Positions 43,976 to 53,164 of a DNA stretch of 64,000 nucleotides are shown here, piece after piece; position 1 is the stretch's first letter; every line of letters begins with the position of its first letter. A program made the translations under genes and the position numbers. The stretch comes from Aquimarina muelleri DSM 19832. Lineage in GTDB: Bacteria; Bacteroidota; Bacteroidia; Flavobacteriales; Flavobacteriaceae. The stretch is from NCBI RefSeq assembly GCF_000430665.1, contig NZ_AUML01000016.1:1-64000 (forward strand), in the 5' to 3' direction. Under the pieces are notes generated by a model. The model did no database searches and was not told where the DNA came from. It was given only the letters and a program-made list of their open reading frames with translations.

Positions 43976-44686
43976 ATGAAAAAAACACTAATCGTATTAT
44001 TTGTTCTCTCTATCCAATTTGGGTTTTCACAAACTACAGCAGATTTTTTTAATAAAACAGACAGGTTTTTAAAAACGCATGTTTCTAACGGTAGAGTAGA
44101 TTATAAAAGCATTAAAAAAAAACCTTCGGGATTAGACGAGTTATTGCGTATCGCTTCCAAAATAAAAGTAGATAAAAGTAAAACTACAACCTATCAAGCA
44201 TTTTATATTAATGCGTATAATTTGGCAGTAATAAAAGGAATTATAGATAATTATCCTACGAAATCACCTTTGGACATTAAAGGCTTTTTTGATAAAAACA
44301 CCTATGCTTTAGCGGGAAACAAGATCACACTTAATAATTTAGAAAATAACATTTTACGAAAAAATTTTCCTAACGAAGCCCGATTTCATTTTGTGTTAGT
44401 ATGTGCAGGTCTGGGTTGTCCTCCAATCATAGCTACAGCCTACAGACCTACGGTTTTAGAGAAACAATTACAGCAACAAACTGTAAAAGCTCTTAATAAC
44501 CCTGATTTTATAAAAGTAAAGGGGGAAAAAGTGCAGATTTCGCAGTTATTTGAATGGTATAAAGTAGATTTTACACATCATGGCTCTGAAATAGATTACA
44601 TAAATACATTTAGAAAAGAAAAAATTACAGAAGGAGCTAAGGTATCCTACTATCCTTATGATTGGAGACTAAATGATATTCAGTAG
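43976..44686 (+). CDS. Secreted DUF547-family protein (first paralogue)
   Basis: A 236-residue exported protein, signal peptide 1-19 (ending GFSQ). DUF547 landmarks: FYINAYNLAVIKGIIDNYP, and HFVLVCAGLGCPPIIATAYRP with two conserved cysteines, then ISQLFEWYKVDF. Function unknown. A second DUF547 protein of identical length lies at 57512-58222. First gene of a rightward group with an outer-membrane protein, GH113 glycosidase and Omp85-like protein. Confidence 0.88.
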   Translation: MKKTLIVLFVLSIQFGFSQTTADFFNKTDRFLKTHVSNGRVDYKSIKKKPSGLDELLRIASKIKVDKSKTTTYQAFYINAYNLAVIKGIIDNYPTKSPLDIKGFFDKNTYALAGNKITLNNLENNILRKNFPNEARFHFVLVCAGLGCPPIIATAYRPTVLEKQLQQQTVKALNNPDFIKVKGEKVQISQLFEWYKVDFTHHGSEIDYINTFRKEKITEGAKVSYYPYDWRLNDIQ

Positions 44687-44789
44687 TATTAAAAAAACAA
44701 TCAAATAAACTAAAAGAATTTTCATTCAAATTATCTGGTATTCAAGATAGTTTTGATAGGTGGGATTTATACACATAAAAATAACATAA

Positions 44790-45704
44790 ATGAAAACAAA
44801 AAAAATAACACTACTAATAATTAGCCTTTTTGCTCTGTCGATAGGATTTTCTCAAGAACAAGATTCAGAAACATCCAATATCCAAGAGTACACACCATCT
44901 AAATTATTAAAAAAAGGGCAATGGGATATTAAATTTTTTAATAGTATTTATACGCAAACCGAGCAAACCGATGCTAAATCCAAATCCCATACTATTGACA
45001 GACAAACTTTTTTTACTAATACTACAGAGATATATACAGGAGTAAGCAATAGCTCCAGAGTAAATATAGGATTGATTTTTCAAGTTAGAGCCAATACATA
45101 TGAAGGAGCAGGAGCCTTAGAAGTGTTAAATTTTAAAGATAACACTACCGATGCACGAAGTGGATTAACTACCATTGCACCATCTGTACGAGTACAGCCA
45201 TTTAAAAACATTAGTAATTTTTCTTTTACCAGTTCTTTTTATATCCCTGTTTTTGAAGATGTGCCTAATGCAACATATCTGGATAAGAGAAGCTTTTTTT
45301 GGGAAACTAAATTTTTCTATGATAAAACATTTGGAGGAGATAAATGGCAAATTTTTACAGAAGCAGATTTAGGGTTTAATTTCGGAGAAAAATCTGTGGA
45401 TGCTAATGTTGCAGATTCTAATATTGGAGAACGTTTTGCAAATAATAGTCTGTTTTTACCACTAAGTGCCTTTTTAAGTTATTTTCCCTCTTCAAAATCT
45501 ACTGTTTTTGTGAATACACAACAAGCTTTTTTAATAGATCTTGGGAATGATTTTTCTCAAAATTATACACAAGTTGGTTTGGGAGGAAAATACCAACTAA
45601 CAAAAGTGTTTAATATAGAAGCATCTTTTGGTAAAATAGTACGAGGAAGTAATTTTCAAGGATTAGGGCAAACTTTTAGTCTGGGGATTAGAGCTATATT
45701 TTAA
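44790..45704 (+). CDS. Outer-membrane beta-barrel protein, function unknown
   Basis: A 304-residue protein with a signal peptide (1-21, ending GFSQ) and beta-strand pattern through to a C-terminal aromatic-ended strand (FSLGIRAIF), as in outer-membrane barrels. It starts 103 nt after the DUF547 gene and ends 60 nt before the glycosidase gene. I do not recognise a named family. Confidence 0.72.
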   Translation: MKTKKITLLIISLFALSIGFSQEQDSETSNIQEYTPSKLLKKGQWDIKFFNSIYTQTEQTDAKSKSHTIDRQTFFTNTTEIYTGVSNSSRVNIGLIFQVRANTYEGAGALEVLNFKDNTTDARSGLTTIAPSVRVQPFKNISNFSFTSSFYIPVFEDVPNATYLDKRSFFWETKFFYDKTFGGDKWQIFTEADLGFNFGEKSVDANVADSNIGERFANNSLFLPLSAFLSYFPSSKSTVFVNTQQAFLIDLGNDFSQNYTQVGLGGKYQLTKVFNIEASFGKIVRGSNFQGLGQTFSLGIRAIF

Positions 45705-45764
45705 ATAAAATGGTATAAATATAAAATTGTACTTTTCAGTAGTAAAATGAATTGAAAAATTGTT

Positions 45765-46766
45765 ATGAAAAAGTTTTTGATACTACTGTTAAGTACCGTT
45801 TTTGTTAATTGTACAGGGCAACTCCAAAAAATTAACGGAGTAAGCTTTGTAGCTTCTCCACAACAAATTACTTCTACAGAAATAGATCCGGTAGTAAAAG
45901 TTAATGCAAATTGGGCAGCAGTAATGCCTTTTGGATTTATAAAAAACTTAGAAACACCAACAGTAGTTTTTAATATAGAAAGACAATGGTGGGGAGAGCG
46001 AAGAGATGGTGCTAAAAAAACCATAGAGTTGTTAAACGATAAAGGAATAAAAGTAATGCTAAAGCCCCAGATTTGGGTTTGGAAAGGAGAGTTTACTGGC
46101 AATATTGATATGAAATCTGAAAAAGATTGGCAAACATTAGAGAAGTCCTATGAGGATTTTATACTGTTATATGCAAAATTAGCAGAAGAGATGAAGGTTC
46201 CTGTATTATGTATAGCTACAGAGCTACACACGTTTGTACAAAAAAGACCTGAGTTCTGGGAGCATCTAATTGTAAAAATAAAATCGGTTTACAAAGGCAA
46301 ACTAACCTATGCCGAAAATTGGGATCAATATGATAAAGTGCCTTTTTGGAAACAATTGGATTATATAGGTATAGATGCTTATTTTCCGGTTTCTGAAAAA
46401 CATACTCCAACAATTGAAGAACTTAAAAAAGGCTGGCAAAAACATAAAACAGATATTATGGCATTACAGGCAGAAGTAGAAATACCAGTATTGTTTACAG
46501 AGTATGGGTATCGAAGTATAAACTATACAGGTAAAGAACCTTGGGATTCTAGCCGTATCGAAAGAAATGTTAATCTGGAAGCCCAGAGCAATGCATTAAC
46601 TGCGCTATATCAGGAATTTTGGAATGAACCTTGGTTTGCAGGAGGATTTCTATGGAAATGGTATCATAACCATGAGGAAGTAGGAGGAGAAAAAAATAAT
46701 AGGTTTACCATACAAAATAAACCGTCAGAAAAATTGATTCAAGAATTTTATTCCAATAGTAAATGA
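45765..46766 (+). CDS. GH113-like glycoside hydrolase lipoprotein
   Basis: A 333-residue TIM-barrel enzyme resembling glycoside hydrolase family 113 (beta-1,4-mannanases and relatives). The signal sequence ends in a lipobox-like VFVNC (Cys16). Catalytic candidates are Glu153 in CIATELH (acid/base) and Glu245 in LFTEYGYRS (nucleophile); NWAAVMPFGF and WKWYHNHEE are also typical. It probably sits on the outer membrane or in the periplasm. Its stop overlaps the start of the Omp85-like gene by 4 nt, so the two are coupled; substrate unknown. Confidence 0.82.
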   Translation: MKKFLILLLSTVFVNCTGQLQKINGVSFVASPQQITSTEIDPVVKVNANWAAVMPFGFIKNLETPTVVFNIERQWWGERRDGAKKTIELLNDKGIKVMLKPQIWVWKGEFTGNIDMKSEKDWQTLEKSYEDFILLYAKLAEEMKVPVLCIATELHTFVQKRPEFWEHLIVKIKSVYKGKLTYAENWDQYDKVPFWKQLDYIGIDAYFPVSEKHTPTIEELKKGWQKHKTDIMALQAEVEIPVLFTEYGYRSINYTGKEPWDSSRIERNVNLEAQSNALTALYQEFWNEPWFAGGFLWKWYHNHEEVGGEKNNRFTIQNKPSEKLIQEFYSNSK

Positions 46767-48022
46767 ATTTTCATCGTATACTTTATATCGTTTTTTTTAT
46801 AACATGTATAAGTTTTGGGCAGGATAAAGTAATTTCTGAAATACATATCCAAGGAAATAATAAAACCAAAATAGCTTCTATACTAAAACTTACTACGATT
46901 AAGCAAGGAAATGCTCTGGACTCCTTGCAAATCGAAAAAGATATCAAAAGATTAAAAAGGTTACCATCTATAGCACATGCATATTACCAAGTAAATACAA
47001 AGGAAGAAGGGTATGAAGTAGTTTATGGAATAGAAGAAAATTTTACCATAATCCCTTCGGTTAATGTTTATACAACAAATAATGATGAGTTTGCTTTTAG
47101 ACTAGGTCTTTATGAATTTAATTTAATGGGACGTAATATTACCCTAGGAGCGATATATCAAAATGATATTTACAGCTCTTATGGGGCAAACCTAAGAGCC
47201 CCGTTTTTGTTTGGCAAAAACCTTGGAATAGCACTTAATTATAGTAATCTTACGACTCAAGAGCCAGTTTTTTTAGAAAATGGAACAGCAGATTATAAAT
47301 ATAACAATACATCATACGAGATTTTAGGCTTGTATCAATTTAATCTTCAAAACCGTATAGAGTTGGGGATTAATTATTTTAATGAAGAGTATACCTACAA
47401 AACAGGAGCTACTGCAGATGGAGTTCCTTTAGATTTTGATGTAAATAAGCTATTGTACAAACTAATACACGAATATGATAATTTGGATTATGATTATCAA
47501 TATGTGTCTGGATTTAAAAGTGTATTTAATATGCAATATGTAATTAGTACTGAAGATATTTTGCCAGATTTTATTATTGGGTGGAATGATTTTTTGTATT
47601 ACAAAAGGATTGGTAAAAAAGGAAACTGGGCGTCCAGATTACGATTAGGGCTGGCAACTAATGATGACTCTCCTTTTGCCCCTTTTGCAGTAGACAATAA
47701 CCTTAATATTAGAGGAGTTGGAAATACTATTGATAGAGGTACGGGAGTTATTGTTTTAAATACAGAATACAGGCATACGATATACGAAAAAGATTGGTTT
47801 GTACTACAAAGTAATGTTTTTGTAGATGGTGGTAGCTGGCGCAATCCAGGTGGAGACTTTGGAGACTTTGGGGAGTCTCAAAATTTTAGAATATACCCAG
47901 GTGTAGGTCTGCGATTTATGCATAAACGTATTTTTAATGCTATTTTTAGAATCGATTATGGGCATGGGATTACAGAAAATGCTACCAATGGATTTGTATT
48001 TGGCATTGGACAATATTTTTAA
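46763..48022 (+). CDS. Omp85-like (BamA/surface antigen D15-type) outer-membrane protein
   Basis: A 419-residue protein with a signal peptide (about 1-20, SFGQ) and a single POTRA-like domain (ISEIHIQGNNKTKIASILK, then LKRLPSIAHAYYQV, about 25-95). After that comes a barrel of about 310 residues with a D15-type region (DNNLNIRGVGNTIDRGTG, where RG matches the conserved L6 loop) and a C-terminal aromatic end (FGIGQYF). It is much shorter than BamA, so more like a TamA-like or lone Omp85 protein. Translationally coupled to the GH113 gene. Confidence 0.82.
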   Translation: MNFHRILYIVFFITCISFGQDKVISEIHIQGNNKTKIASILKLTTIKQGNALDSLQIEKDIKRLKRLPSIAHAYYQVNTKEEGYEVVYGIEENFTIIPSVNVYTTNNDEFAFRLGLYEFNLMGRNITLGAIYQNDIYSSYGANLRAPFLFGKNLGIALNYSNLTTQEPVFLENGTADYKYNNTSYEILGLYQFNLQNRIELGINYFNEEYTYKTGATADGVPLDFDVNKLLYKLIHEYDNLDYDYQYVSGFKSVFNMQYVISTEDILPDFIIGWNDFLYYKRIGKKGNWASRLRLGLATNDDSPFAPFAVDNNLNIRGVGNTIDRGTGVIVLNTEYRHTIYEKDWFVLQSNVFVDGGSWRNPGGDFGDFGESQNFRIYPGVGLRFMHKRIFNAIFRIDYGHGITENATNGFVFGIGQYF

Positions 48023-48304
48023 TCTATTTTTTTGCAAATTAATTCTTCGAGAACCTCAAGGTTTGTTCATGATCGCTAATCGAAAACCTAAGTTCTTCTA
48101 CAAAAAGTGCTATTTTTACTGCTAAATTAAAAGATATAACAGATATAAGTTTTTTTAAAGCAAAAAAGACACATTTTTTTCACAAAAAATTATATAGTTT
48201 ATAGTTGTACAAGAAAACAGTCTTTAACTCAACATTTCTACAACAACCTACTACATCTTAAGAAATTTAACTCTTAACAAAATAACATTACCTGTATAAG
48301 TTAG

Positions 48305-48312
48305 TATTTTTG
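48305..48312 (+). promoter_or_regulatory. -7 promoter element before the PAP2 gene
   Basis: TATTTTTG fits TAnnTTTG and ends 20 bp before the PAP2 ATG. No TTTG at the usual spacing. The rest of 48023-48332 has no gene; it contains an imperfect inverted repeat round 48050-48098 (agaacctcaaggttt with aaaacctaagttct) that may end the upstream operon. Confidence 0.45.
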
Positions 48313-48332
48313 CATCGCTAATTTTTATTACA

Positions 48333-49199
48333 ATGCATACCAACCCCACTATTATTTTTATTTTATTATTGGTTTTCGTTTCCTTTACTGTATACTCTCA
48401 AAACTCTGAAGACAGTATAGATTCTTTAGACACACAAACTCCAGAATCTGTATGGCAACTACTTAAACATGATGGGACATCTATATTTGGAGGGATAAAA
48501 CATACTTATACGCAACCTTTTAAATGGAAAGGTAAAGATTGGGCTACTTTTGGAGGTGTAATAGCAGGAACGGCTGCTTTATTAACTATAGATAAACCTG
48601 CTAATACCTATTTTACAGATCAAAGTAAAGATATTCCTAATGGTATACGTGAAATTGGTTTTCGTTTTGGTAAACCTATTCTTAATTATGGATTAACAGC
48701 CAGTGTTTATGCAATAGGGGTATTGACAAAAAATGAAAAAATCAGAAAAACAGGAGTACTTCTTATTGCTTCTGCTACTGCAGGTGGTCTGATCCAAACG
48801 GTAAGTAAAACTTTAGCAGGTCGCGCAAGACCCTCTATGGGTGAAGAAAATTTAAGTTTTCATTTTTGGTCTGATGAGCCTGGTTACCATTCTTTTCCTT
48901 CTGGCCATACTATTCTTTCGTTTACTACTGCCTATGCAATAGGTAAACAATTTAAGAACCCTTATCTAAAAGCAGGTATCTATGCGGTAGGGCTCGTATC
49001 TCCTGTATCCCGTTTATGGGAAGGAGCGCATTGGCTTACCGATGTGGCTTTAGGGGTTGCTATAAGTATAGTTATTGTTGATGGGATAGATAATTATTTA
49101 AAGAAAACAGAACGTTATACTTATCGTAATAAAAAGAATGCAATACGTTGGAATCTAAAATTAGGAGCAGGTCAAATAGGGGTTGTAGGTCGTTTTTAA
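48333..49199 (+). CDS. PAP2-family phosphatase
   Basis: A 288-residue exported or membrane-associated acid phosphatase. The three PAP2 motifs are complete: KTLAGRARPS, FPSGHT, and SRLWEGAHWLTDV (SRxxxxxHxxxD). The signal peptide is about 1-22 (ending VYSQ) and there is a hydrophobic core segment in the middle. Family members dephosphorylate lipid phosphates such as undecaprenyl diphosphate or phosphatidate, or lipid A; the substrate here is not known. Its stop codon is immediately followed by the nested repeat elements. Confidence 0.9.
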   Translation: MHTNPTIIFILLLVFVSFTVYSQNSEDSIDSLDTQTPESVWQLLKHDGTSIFGGIKHTYTQPFKWKGKDWATFGGVIAGTAALLTIDKPANTYFTDQSKDIPNGIREIGFRFGKPILNYGLTASVYAIGVLTKNEKIRKTGVLLIASATAGGLIQTVSKTLAGRARPSMGEENLSFHFWSDEPGYHSFPSGHTILSFTTAYAIGKQFKNPYLKAGIYAVGLVSPVSRLWEGAHWLTDVALGVAISIVIVDGIDNYLKKTERYTYRNKKNAIRWNLKLGAGQIGVVGRF

Positions 49200-49366
49200 T
49201 CCAGATTATGCAATAGAACTTCGTTATGAAGCTTTGAGATATAATGAACACTGTTGTTTTCTTACTTTTAGCATAGCATCGCTATGGTTAAAGTGAAAAA
49301 CAAAGCAAGGCGACAGTGTTTGCAGTAGATCACAGATGAAATAGATTTTCTATTACATAATCTGGG
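49200..49366. repeat. 167-bp palindromic MITE-like element, copy 2
   Basis: Same element as 24864-25030, differing at about four positions (first base T for C, plus three inside). It begins right behind the TAA of the PAP2 gene. After removal of the 209-bp insertion that follows it, it is flanked by TTTAA on both sides, as at copy 1. The right-hand TTTAA supplies the stop codon of the leftward glpD gene, so the insertion lies precisely between two convergent stops. Confidence 0.85.
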
Positions 49367-49575
49367 CAATGTCGTTAAGTTAAGTTGTATCTTTTTGAGG
49401 ATTAAACATCTGTAAAAGCAAAATACTGCTTTACTTCCATCATGGATTCCAACCTACGTTGGAATGACAAGCAGAAAGCATTGTGTTTTGGTTATTTTGT
49501 CATTCCGTTGAAGAACGGAATCCACCATTAACAAATTATAAATCAACAGTTTAAATTCTTAACTTAACGACATTG
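49367..49575. mobile_element. 209-bp MITE-like element with REP-like hairpin pair, nested in the 167-bp element
   Basis: The ends are perfect 18-bp inverted repeats, CAATGTCGTTAAGTTAAG at 49367-49384 and its complement at 49558-49575. Outside lies a 10-bp direct repeat ATAATCTGGG (49357-49366 and 49576-49585), as expected of a target-site duplication inside the end of the 167-bp element. Inside are two 25-nt hairpins in opposite orientation: 49444-49468 (GGATTCC stem, CTAC loop) and 49499-49523 (same skeleton, GAAG loop), whose stems differ by compensatory changes (AAC/GTT against GTT/AAC). No reading frame. It would need a transposase made elsewhere. Confidence 0.85.
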
Positions 49576-49586
49576 ATAATCTGGGT

Positions 49587-51290
49587 TTAATCTATTTCTT
49601 TTTGGTAATATGTAGTAGCGTCCTTAATTAGGAGATCCATATAATCATTTTCAGATTGCAAACGTGTTTTGTCCCAACCCAAATACGCAACCAAATCTTT
49701 TTGTACTAATGCTCTATATCTATATACACTTTGTATATCAAAATACAATCTTCCGGTTCTTCTTACAAAAAAATCAGCAATACCATTAGTCATTTCATAA
49801 TACACACAATACCATAGTTCTGCCCTAATTAATCGGTCTGTGATTTCTGTATCTAAAAAACTATTCATTTTATGAATAATAATATCTGACTGTTTACCAT
49901 AAGTGGAGGTTAAATACCAACCACAATACGGATCTTCTACCCCTAGTTCTTTAAGTGTTTTGGTTATTTGATCTAAATATGTTTTTACAGCTTTCGTATT
50001 TTGTAATGGAGCACTGGTTAATGGTATTTTTTCGGTATAGGGTTTAGAAAATGTATCTTTTCTTTTATCACTCATTGTTTTAATTACCGCATCTAATGTT
50101 CTTTGTGCCATTTTACGATATCCAGTAAGTTTACCTCCTGCAATAGAAATGAGTCCTGATTTTGATACAAAAATTTCATCTTTTCTAGATAGTTCTGATG
50201 GGTTTTTACCATCTTCATGAATAAGAGGGCGTAATCCTGCCCAATTAGACTCTATATCTTTTTGCGTAAGGTTTAACCCTGTAAACATGTGATTTACCGC
50301 AGTAAGCAAATACTCTGCATCTTTTTGCAAAGCTACTACCCTGTTTAAATTAGCATTATAATCTGTATCTGTGGTTCCTACATAGGTTGCTCTGCCTCTC
50401 GGTATTGCAAAAATCATTCTTCCGCCCGGCACATCAAAATAAACAGATTGGGTGAGTGGAAACCGTTCTCTGGAAAAAACGAGATGCACGCCTTTGGTTA
50501 AGCGCAAATGTTTGTTGTTAACAGAATGGTCTTTTTTTCTTAAAAGATCCACCCATGGTCCTGTTGCCGAAACATAATTTCTAGCCCTAATAATAAAACT
50601 TTTGTTGGTGTTATGATCCAGGCATTGCAAGCTTTTGATTTTACCATCCAGATCGTAATTAAAAGAAATCATTTCGCAATAATTTATACTATTTGCACCA
50701 AAAGAAGCTGCTTTTTTTAATAATTCTATAGTAAGCCGAGCATCGTCTGTTCTATACTCTGCATAATAACCTCCTCCTGTAAGTCCTTGTTTATTAAGCA
50801 AAGGCTCTTTATCTATAGTCTCTTGCGCAGAAAGCATTTTTCTTTTATCCTCTCCTTCTACATTAGCCAAAAAATCATAGACTTTCAAACCAATAGATGC
50901 CATAATTTTACCGTATGTTCCACCTTCAATTAATGGTAATAACATTTTTTCGGGTACTACAAGATGTGGCGCTAGTTTATGAACTAAAGCTCTCTCACTT
51001 CCGGATTCTTTTACCAAACCTATTTCCATTTGTTTAAGATATCGAAGTCCGCCATGAATAAGTTTTGTAGATTTGTTACTCGTTCCCGATGCAAAATCAT
51101 TTTTTTCTATAAGACAGACTTTTAACCCTCTCGAAGATGCATCCAAAGCAATTCCCGCACCAGTAACTCCTCCTCCTATAACTACCAGATCGAATTTTTT
51201 TTCGACAGCTTTATCCAATTGAACATCTCTATCCAAAACCGAAAAACGCATACTATCCTTTTTCGTAGTAGCAAGCTCATTTTTATTCAT
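49587..51290 (-). CDS. glpD: FAD-dependent glycerol-3-phosphate dehydrogenase
   Basis: A 567-residue enzyme oxidising glycerol-3-phosphate to dihydroxyacetone phosphate. The FAD loop VVIGGGVTGAGIALDASSRG follows the start, then SGTSNKSTKLIHGGLRYL and VSATGPWVD, and SIAGGKLTGYRKMAQ near the second FAD contact. The frame opens at 51338; the ATG at 51290 (MNKNEL...) is preferred, with Met at 51251 (MRFSVLDRD) also possible, because the first 16 residues are unlike the family. The LacI-type regulator lies upstream on the same strand and could control it. Confidence 0.92.
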   Translation of the reverse strand: MNKNELATTKKDSMRFSVLDRDVQLDKAVEKKFDLVVIGGGVTGAGIALDASSRGLKVCLIEKNDFASGTSNKSTKLIHGGLRYLKQMEIGLVKESGSERALVHKLAPHLVVPEKMLLPLIEGGTYGKIMASIGLKVYDFLANVEGEDKRKMLSAQETIDKEPLLNKQGLTGGGYYAEYRTDDARLTIELLKKAASFGANSINYCEMISFNYDLDGKIKSLQCLDHNTNKSFIIRARNYVSATGPWVDLLRKKDHSVNNKHLRLTKGVHLVFSRERFPLTQSVYFDVPGGRMIFAIPRGRATYVGTTDTDYNANLNRVVALQKDAEYLLTAVNHMFTGLNLTQKDIESNWAGLRPLIHEDGKNPSELSRKDEIFVSKSGLISIAGGKLTGYRKMAQRTLDAVIKTMSDKRKDTFSKPYTEKIPLTSAPLQNTKAVKTYLDQITKTLKELGVEDPYCGWYLTSTYGKQSDIIIHKMNSFLDTEITDRLIRAELWYCVYYEMTNGIADFFVRRTGRLYFDIQSVYRYRALVQKDLVAYLGWDKTRLQSENDYMDLLIKDATTYYQKEID

Positions 51291-51422
51291 ATAACAGGTA
51301 TTAGGTAGTTGTAACTTTCTCGATATTTTATACAACAAAACCCAAATGGCAACAAGGATAATTGTAGTATATCACTTAAAAGTATGTATAGGATATATAA
51401 TTTATTTGGAACAAAACACGTG

Positions 51423-52433
51423 TTAATTAGTAGATTCTCTTATGATTAAAGATGTTTTTATAACTTCTGTTTTTGCTTTATAATTTTCGTCTGGATTATC
51501 TAATTGGTTTACCAAAATTTGAACTGTCTTTGCTCCTAAATCCTCTGCATGTTGAGAGACTGTAGTAAGTTTTGGATAGGTATGTCTGGACAATAGCCCA
51601 TCTGTAAACCCTACTACAGAAATATCTTCAGGAATCTTGTATCCTAACTTATGCGACATATTTATACTTATAGCCGCAGCGGTTTCGTCTAAACCAAGAA
51701 CTCCATCTATATCATTATTTTTAATAAACTTTTCTATTTCTGCCTCAAAGTTATCCGAATCTTTAACCGATAGTTCTATTTTTGAAACTTGATTATTTTT
51801 TGCGGCAGCCTCTCTTGCTCCTTCAAATCTTAGTTTTGCTACACTCAAGTTACTAATCGTGGTAATTATTGCTATTTTTTTACATCCTGTTTGCAACAAA
51901 TACTCAAATGCATTTTTAGAAGCCTCTTTATCATCTACAATAACTTTATCACAATCAATTTCATCACTAACCCTATCAAATAAAACGATAGGCACGTGAT
52001 CTCTTTTTAAAACTTGAAAATGATCTAGTTTATTGATCATCTGGGTTTCTCTACTTAAAGCTACAATAAAACCATCTACACTACTATAGTTTAGCATCTC
52101 TACATACCCTACCTCTTTATCATAAGATTCGTTGGTTATACAAGTCACAATCTTATACCCGCTTTTTGAAGCTTCTTTTTCTATTCCAAATAATACTTTC
52201 GCAAAAAAGTGATTTAAAATCTCGGGTAGGATAATCCCTATCGTTTTAGTCTTATTATTTTTTAAGCTTACTGCTAACGCATTTGGTTTATAATTATAAA
52301 AAGCTGCTAGTTCGTGTACTCGGGTAATTGTTTTTTGGCTAATCTCTGAATCGTTTTTTAAAGATTTAGAAACTGTAGAAATAGATAAATTTAATTCTCT
52401 TGCAAGTTGTTTTAGTGTGACTTTTCTCCTCAT
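51423..52433 (-). CDS. LacI-family transcriptional regulator
   Basis: A 336-residue repressor-type protein. The N-terminal helix-turn-helix reads RRKVTLKQLARELNLSISTV then SKSLKND, followed by a periplasmic-binding-protein-like core with IGIILPEILNHFF and an effector region near VVGFTDGLLSRHTYP. The ATG at 52433 starts directly before the HTH; an earlier ATG at 52457 adds eight residues. It lies upstream of glpD on the same strand, so it probably regulates that gene; the effector sugar is unknown. The divergent arsenosugar genes start 270 bp away. Confidence 0.9.
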   Translation of the reverse strand: MRRKVTLKQLARELNLSISTVSKSLKNDSEISQKTITRVHELAAFYNYKPNALAVSLKNNKTKTIGIILPEILNHFFAKVLFGIEKEASKSGYKIVTCITNESYDKEVGYVEMLNYSSVDGFIVALSRETQMINKLDHFQVLKRDHVPIVLFDRVSDEIDCDKVIVDDKEASKNAFEYLLQTGCKKIAIITTISNLSVAKLRFEGAREAAAKNNQVSKIELSVKDSDNFEAEIEKFIKNNDIDGVLGLDETAAAISINMSHKLGYKIPEDISVVGFTDGLLSRHTYPKLTTVSQHAEDLGAKTVQILVNQLDNPDENYKAKTEVIKTSLIIRESTN

Positions 52434-52705
52434 AACCTCAATTTTTTCAAATTCCAATACTATCTTAAAGGAATTTGAGCCTAAATTAAGCTTTTTTCTT
52501 AATGTAGTATTACTTGTATTATTAGTTTATAACGTTACCCCTATATTTTTAGTAAAAAAATAATTCGTTTATTAATACGGGTTTTTTATCTTACCTATCT
52601 TTAAATTTTTAATCCTTTTATTAAGGAATAAGTAATTTATAATGTAAGTATTTGTATACTATTCACGACATATATAAAATATGTCTGTAACTCAAAAAAA
52701 AAAAT

Positions 52706-53041
52706 ATGTCAAAAACATACTATGACCCTGCGGATTTAAGGAAATTTGGAAAAATAACAGAATGGAGTGAAGAATTAGGTACTAAATTCTTTGACTATTA
52801 TGGTAAAGTTTTTGAAGAAGGCGCTCTAAGCGCAAGAGAGAAATCATTAATCGCCTTAGCCGTTTCGCATGTAGTAAAATGCCCTTACTGTATTGATGCT
52901 TATACCAAAGACGGGCTGCAAAAAGGAATCACAAAAGAAGAAATGATGGAAGCTGTGCATGTTGGTGCTGCTATAGAAAGTGGTGCTACTTTAGTACATG
53001 GTGTACAAATGATGAATAAATACGAAAAACTTTCGATGTAA
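52706..53041 (+). CDS. Carboxymuconolactone-decarboxylase-type (AhpD-like) protein of the arsenosugar cluster
   Basis: A 111-residue CMD-fold protein with the redox-type CxxC: SHVVKCPYCIDAYTKDGL. This matches the 'arsenosugar biosynthesis-associated peroxidase-like protein' found directly before arsS in many genomes. It probably works as a thiol-dependent reductant or peroxidase in the cytoplasm, perhaps keeping arsenic trivalent for methylation and adenosylation; that role is an inference. First gene of the rightward cluster. Confidence 0.85.
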   Translation: MSKTYYDPADLRKFGKITEWSEELGTKFFDYYGKVFEEGALSAREKSLIALAVSHVVKCPYCIDAYTKDGLQKGITKEEMMEAVHVGAAIESGATLVHGVQMMNKYEKLSM

Positions 53042-53164
53042 TCGTACAACGTAGTTTTTTGTACATAAAGTCACTCACATTTCTCGACCTAAAACAAATT
53101 GAAATGTATCGAAAAGAAAAAATTAATTTCTTTTCAGATTAATTAGATAACCCAAGAAAAGAAG

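Noticed and set aside
45165-45372. Overlapping frames inside the barrel gene and many similar frames inside other genes
   Set aside because: They lie in other frames of well-supported genes, have no family likeness and show unnatural composition.
51423-52433. LacI protein as regulator of the divergent arsenosugar cluster
   Set aside because: LacI proteins sense sugars, and this one is on the strand of glpD directly upstream of it; no operator was seen before the arsenosugar genes.
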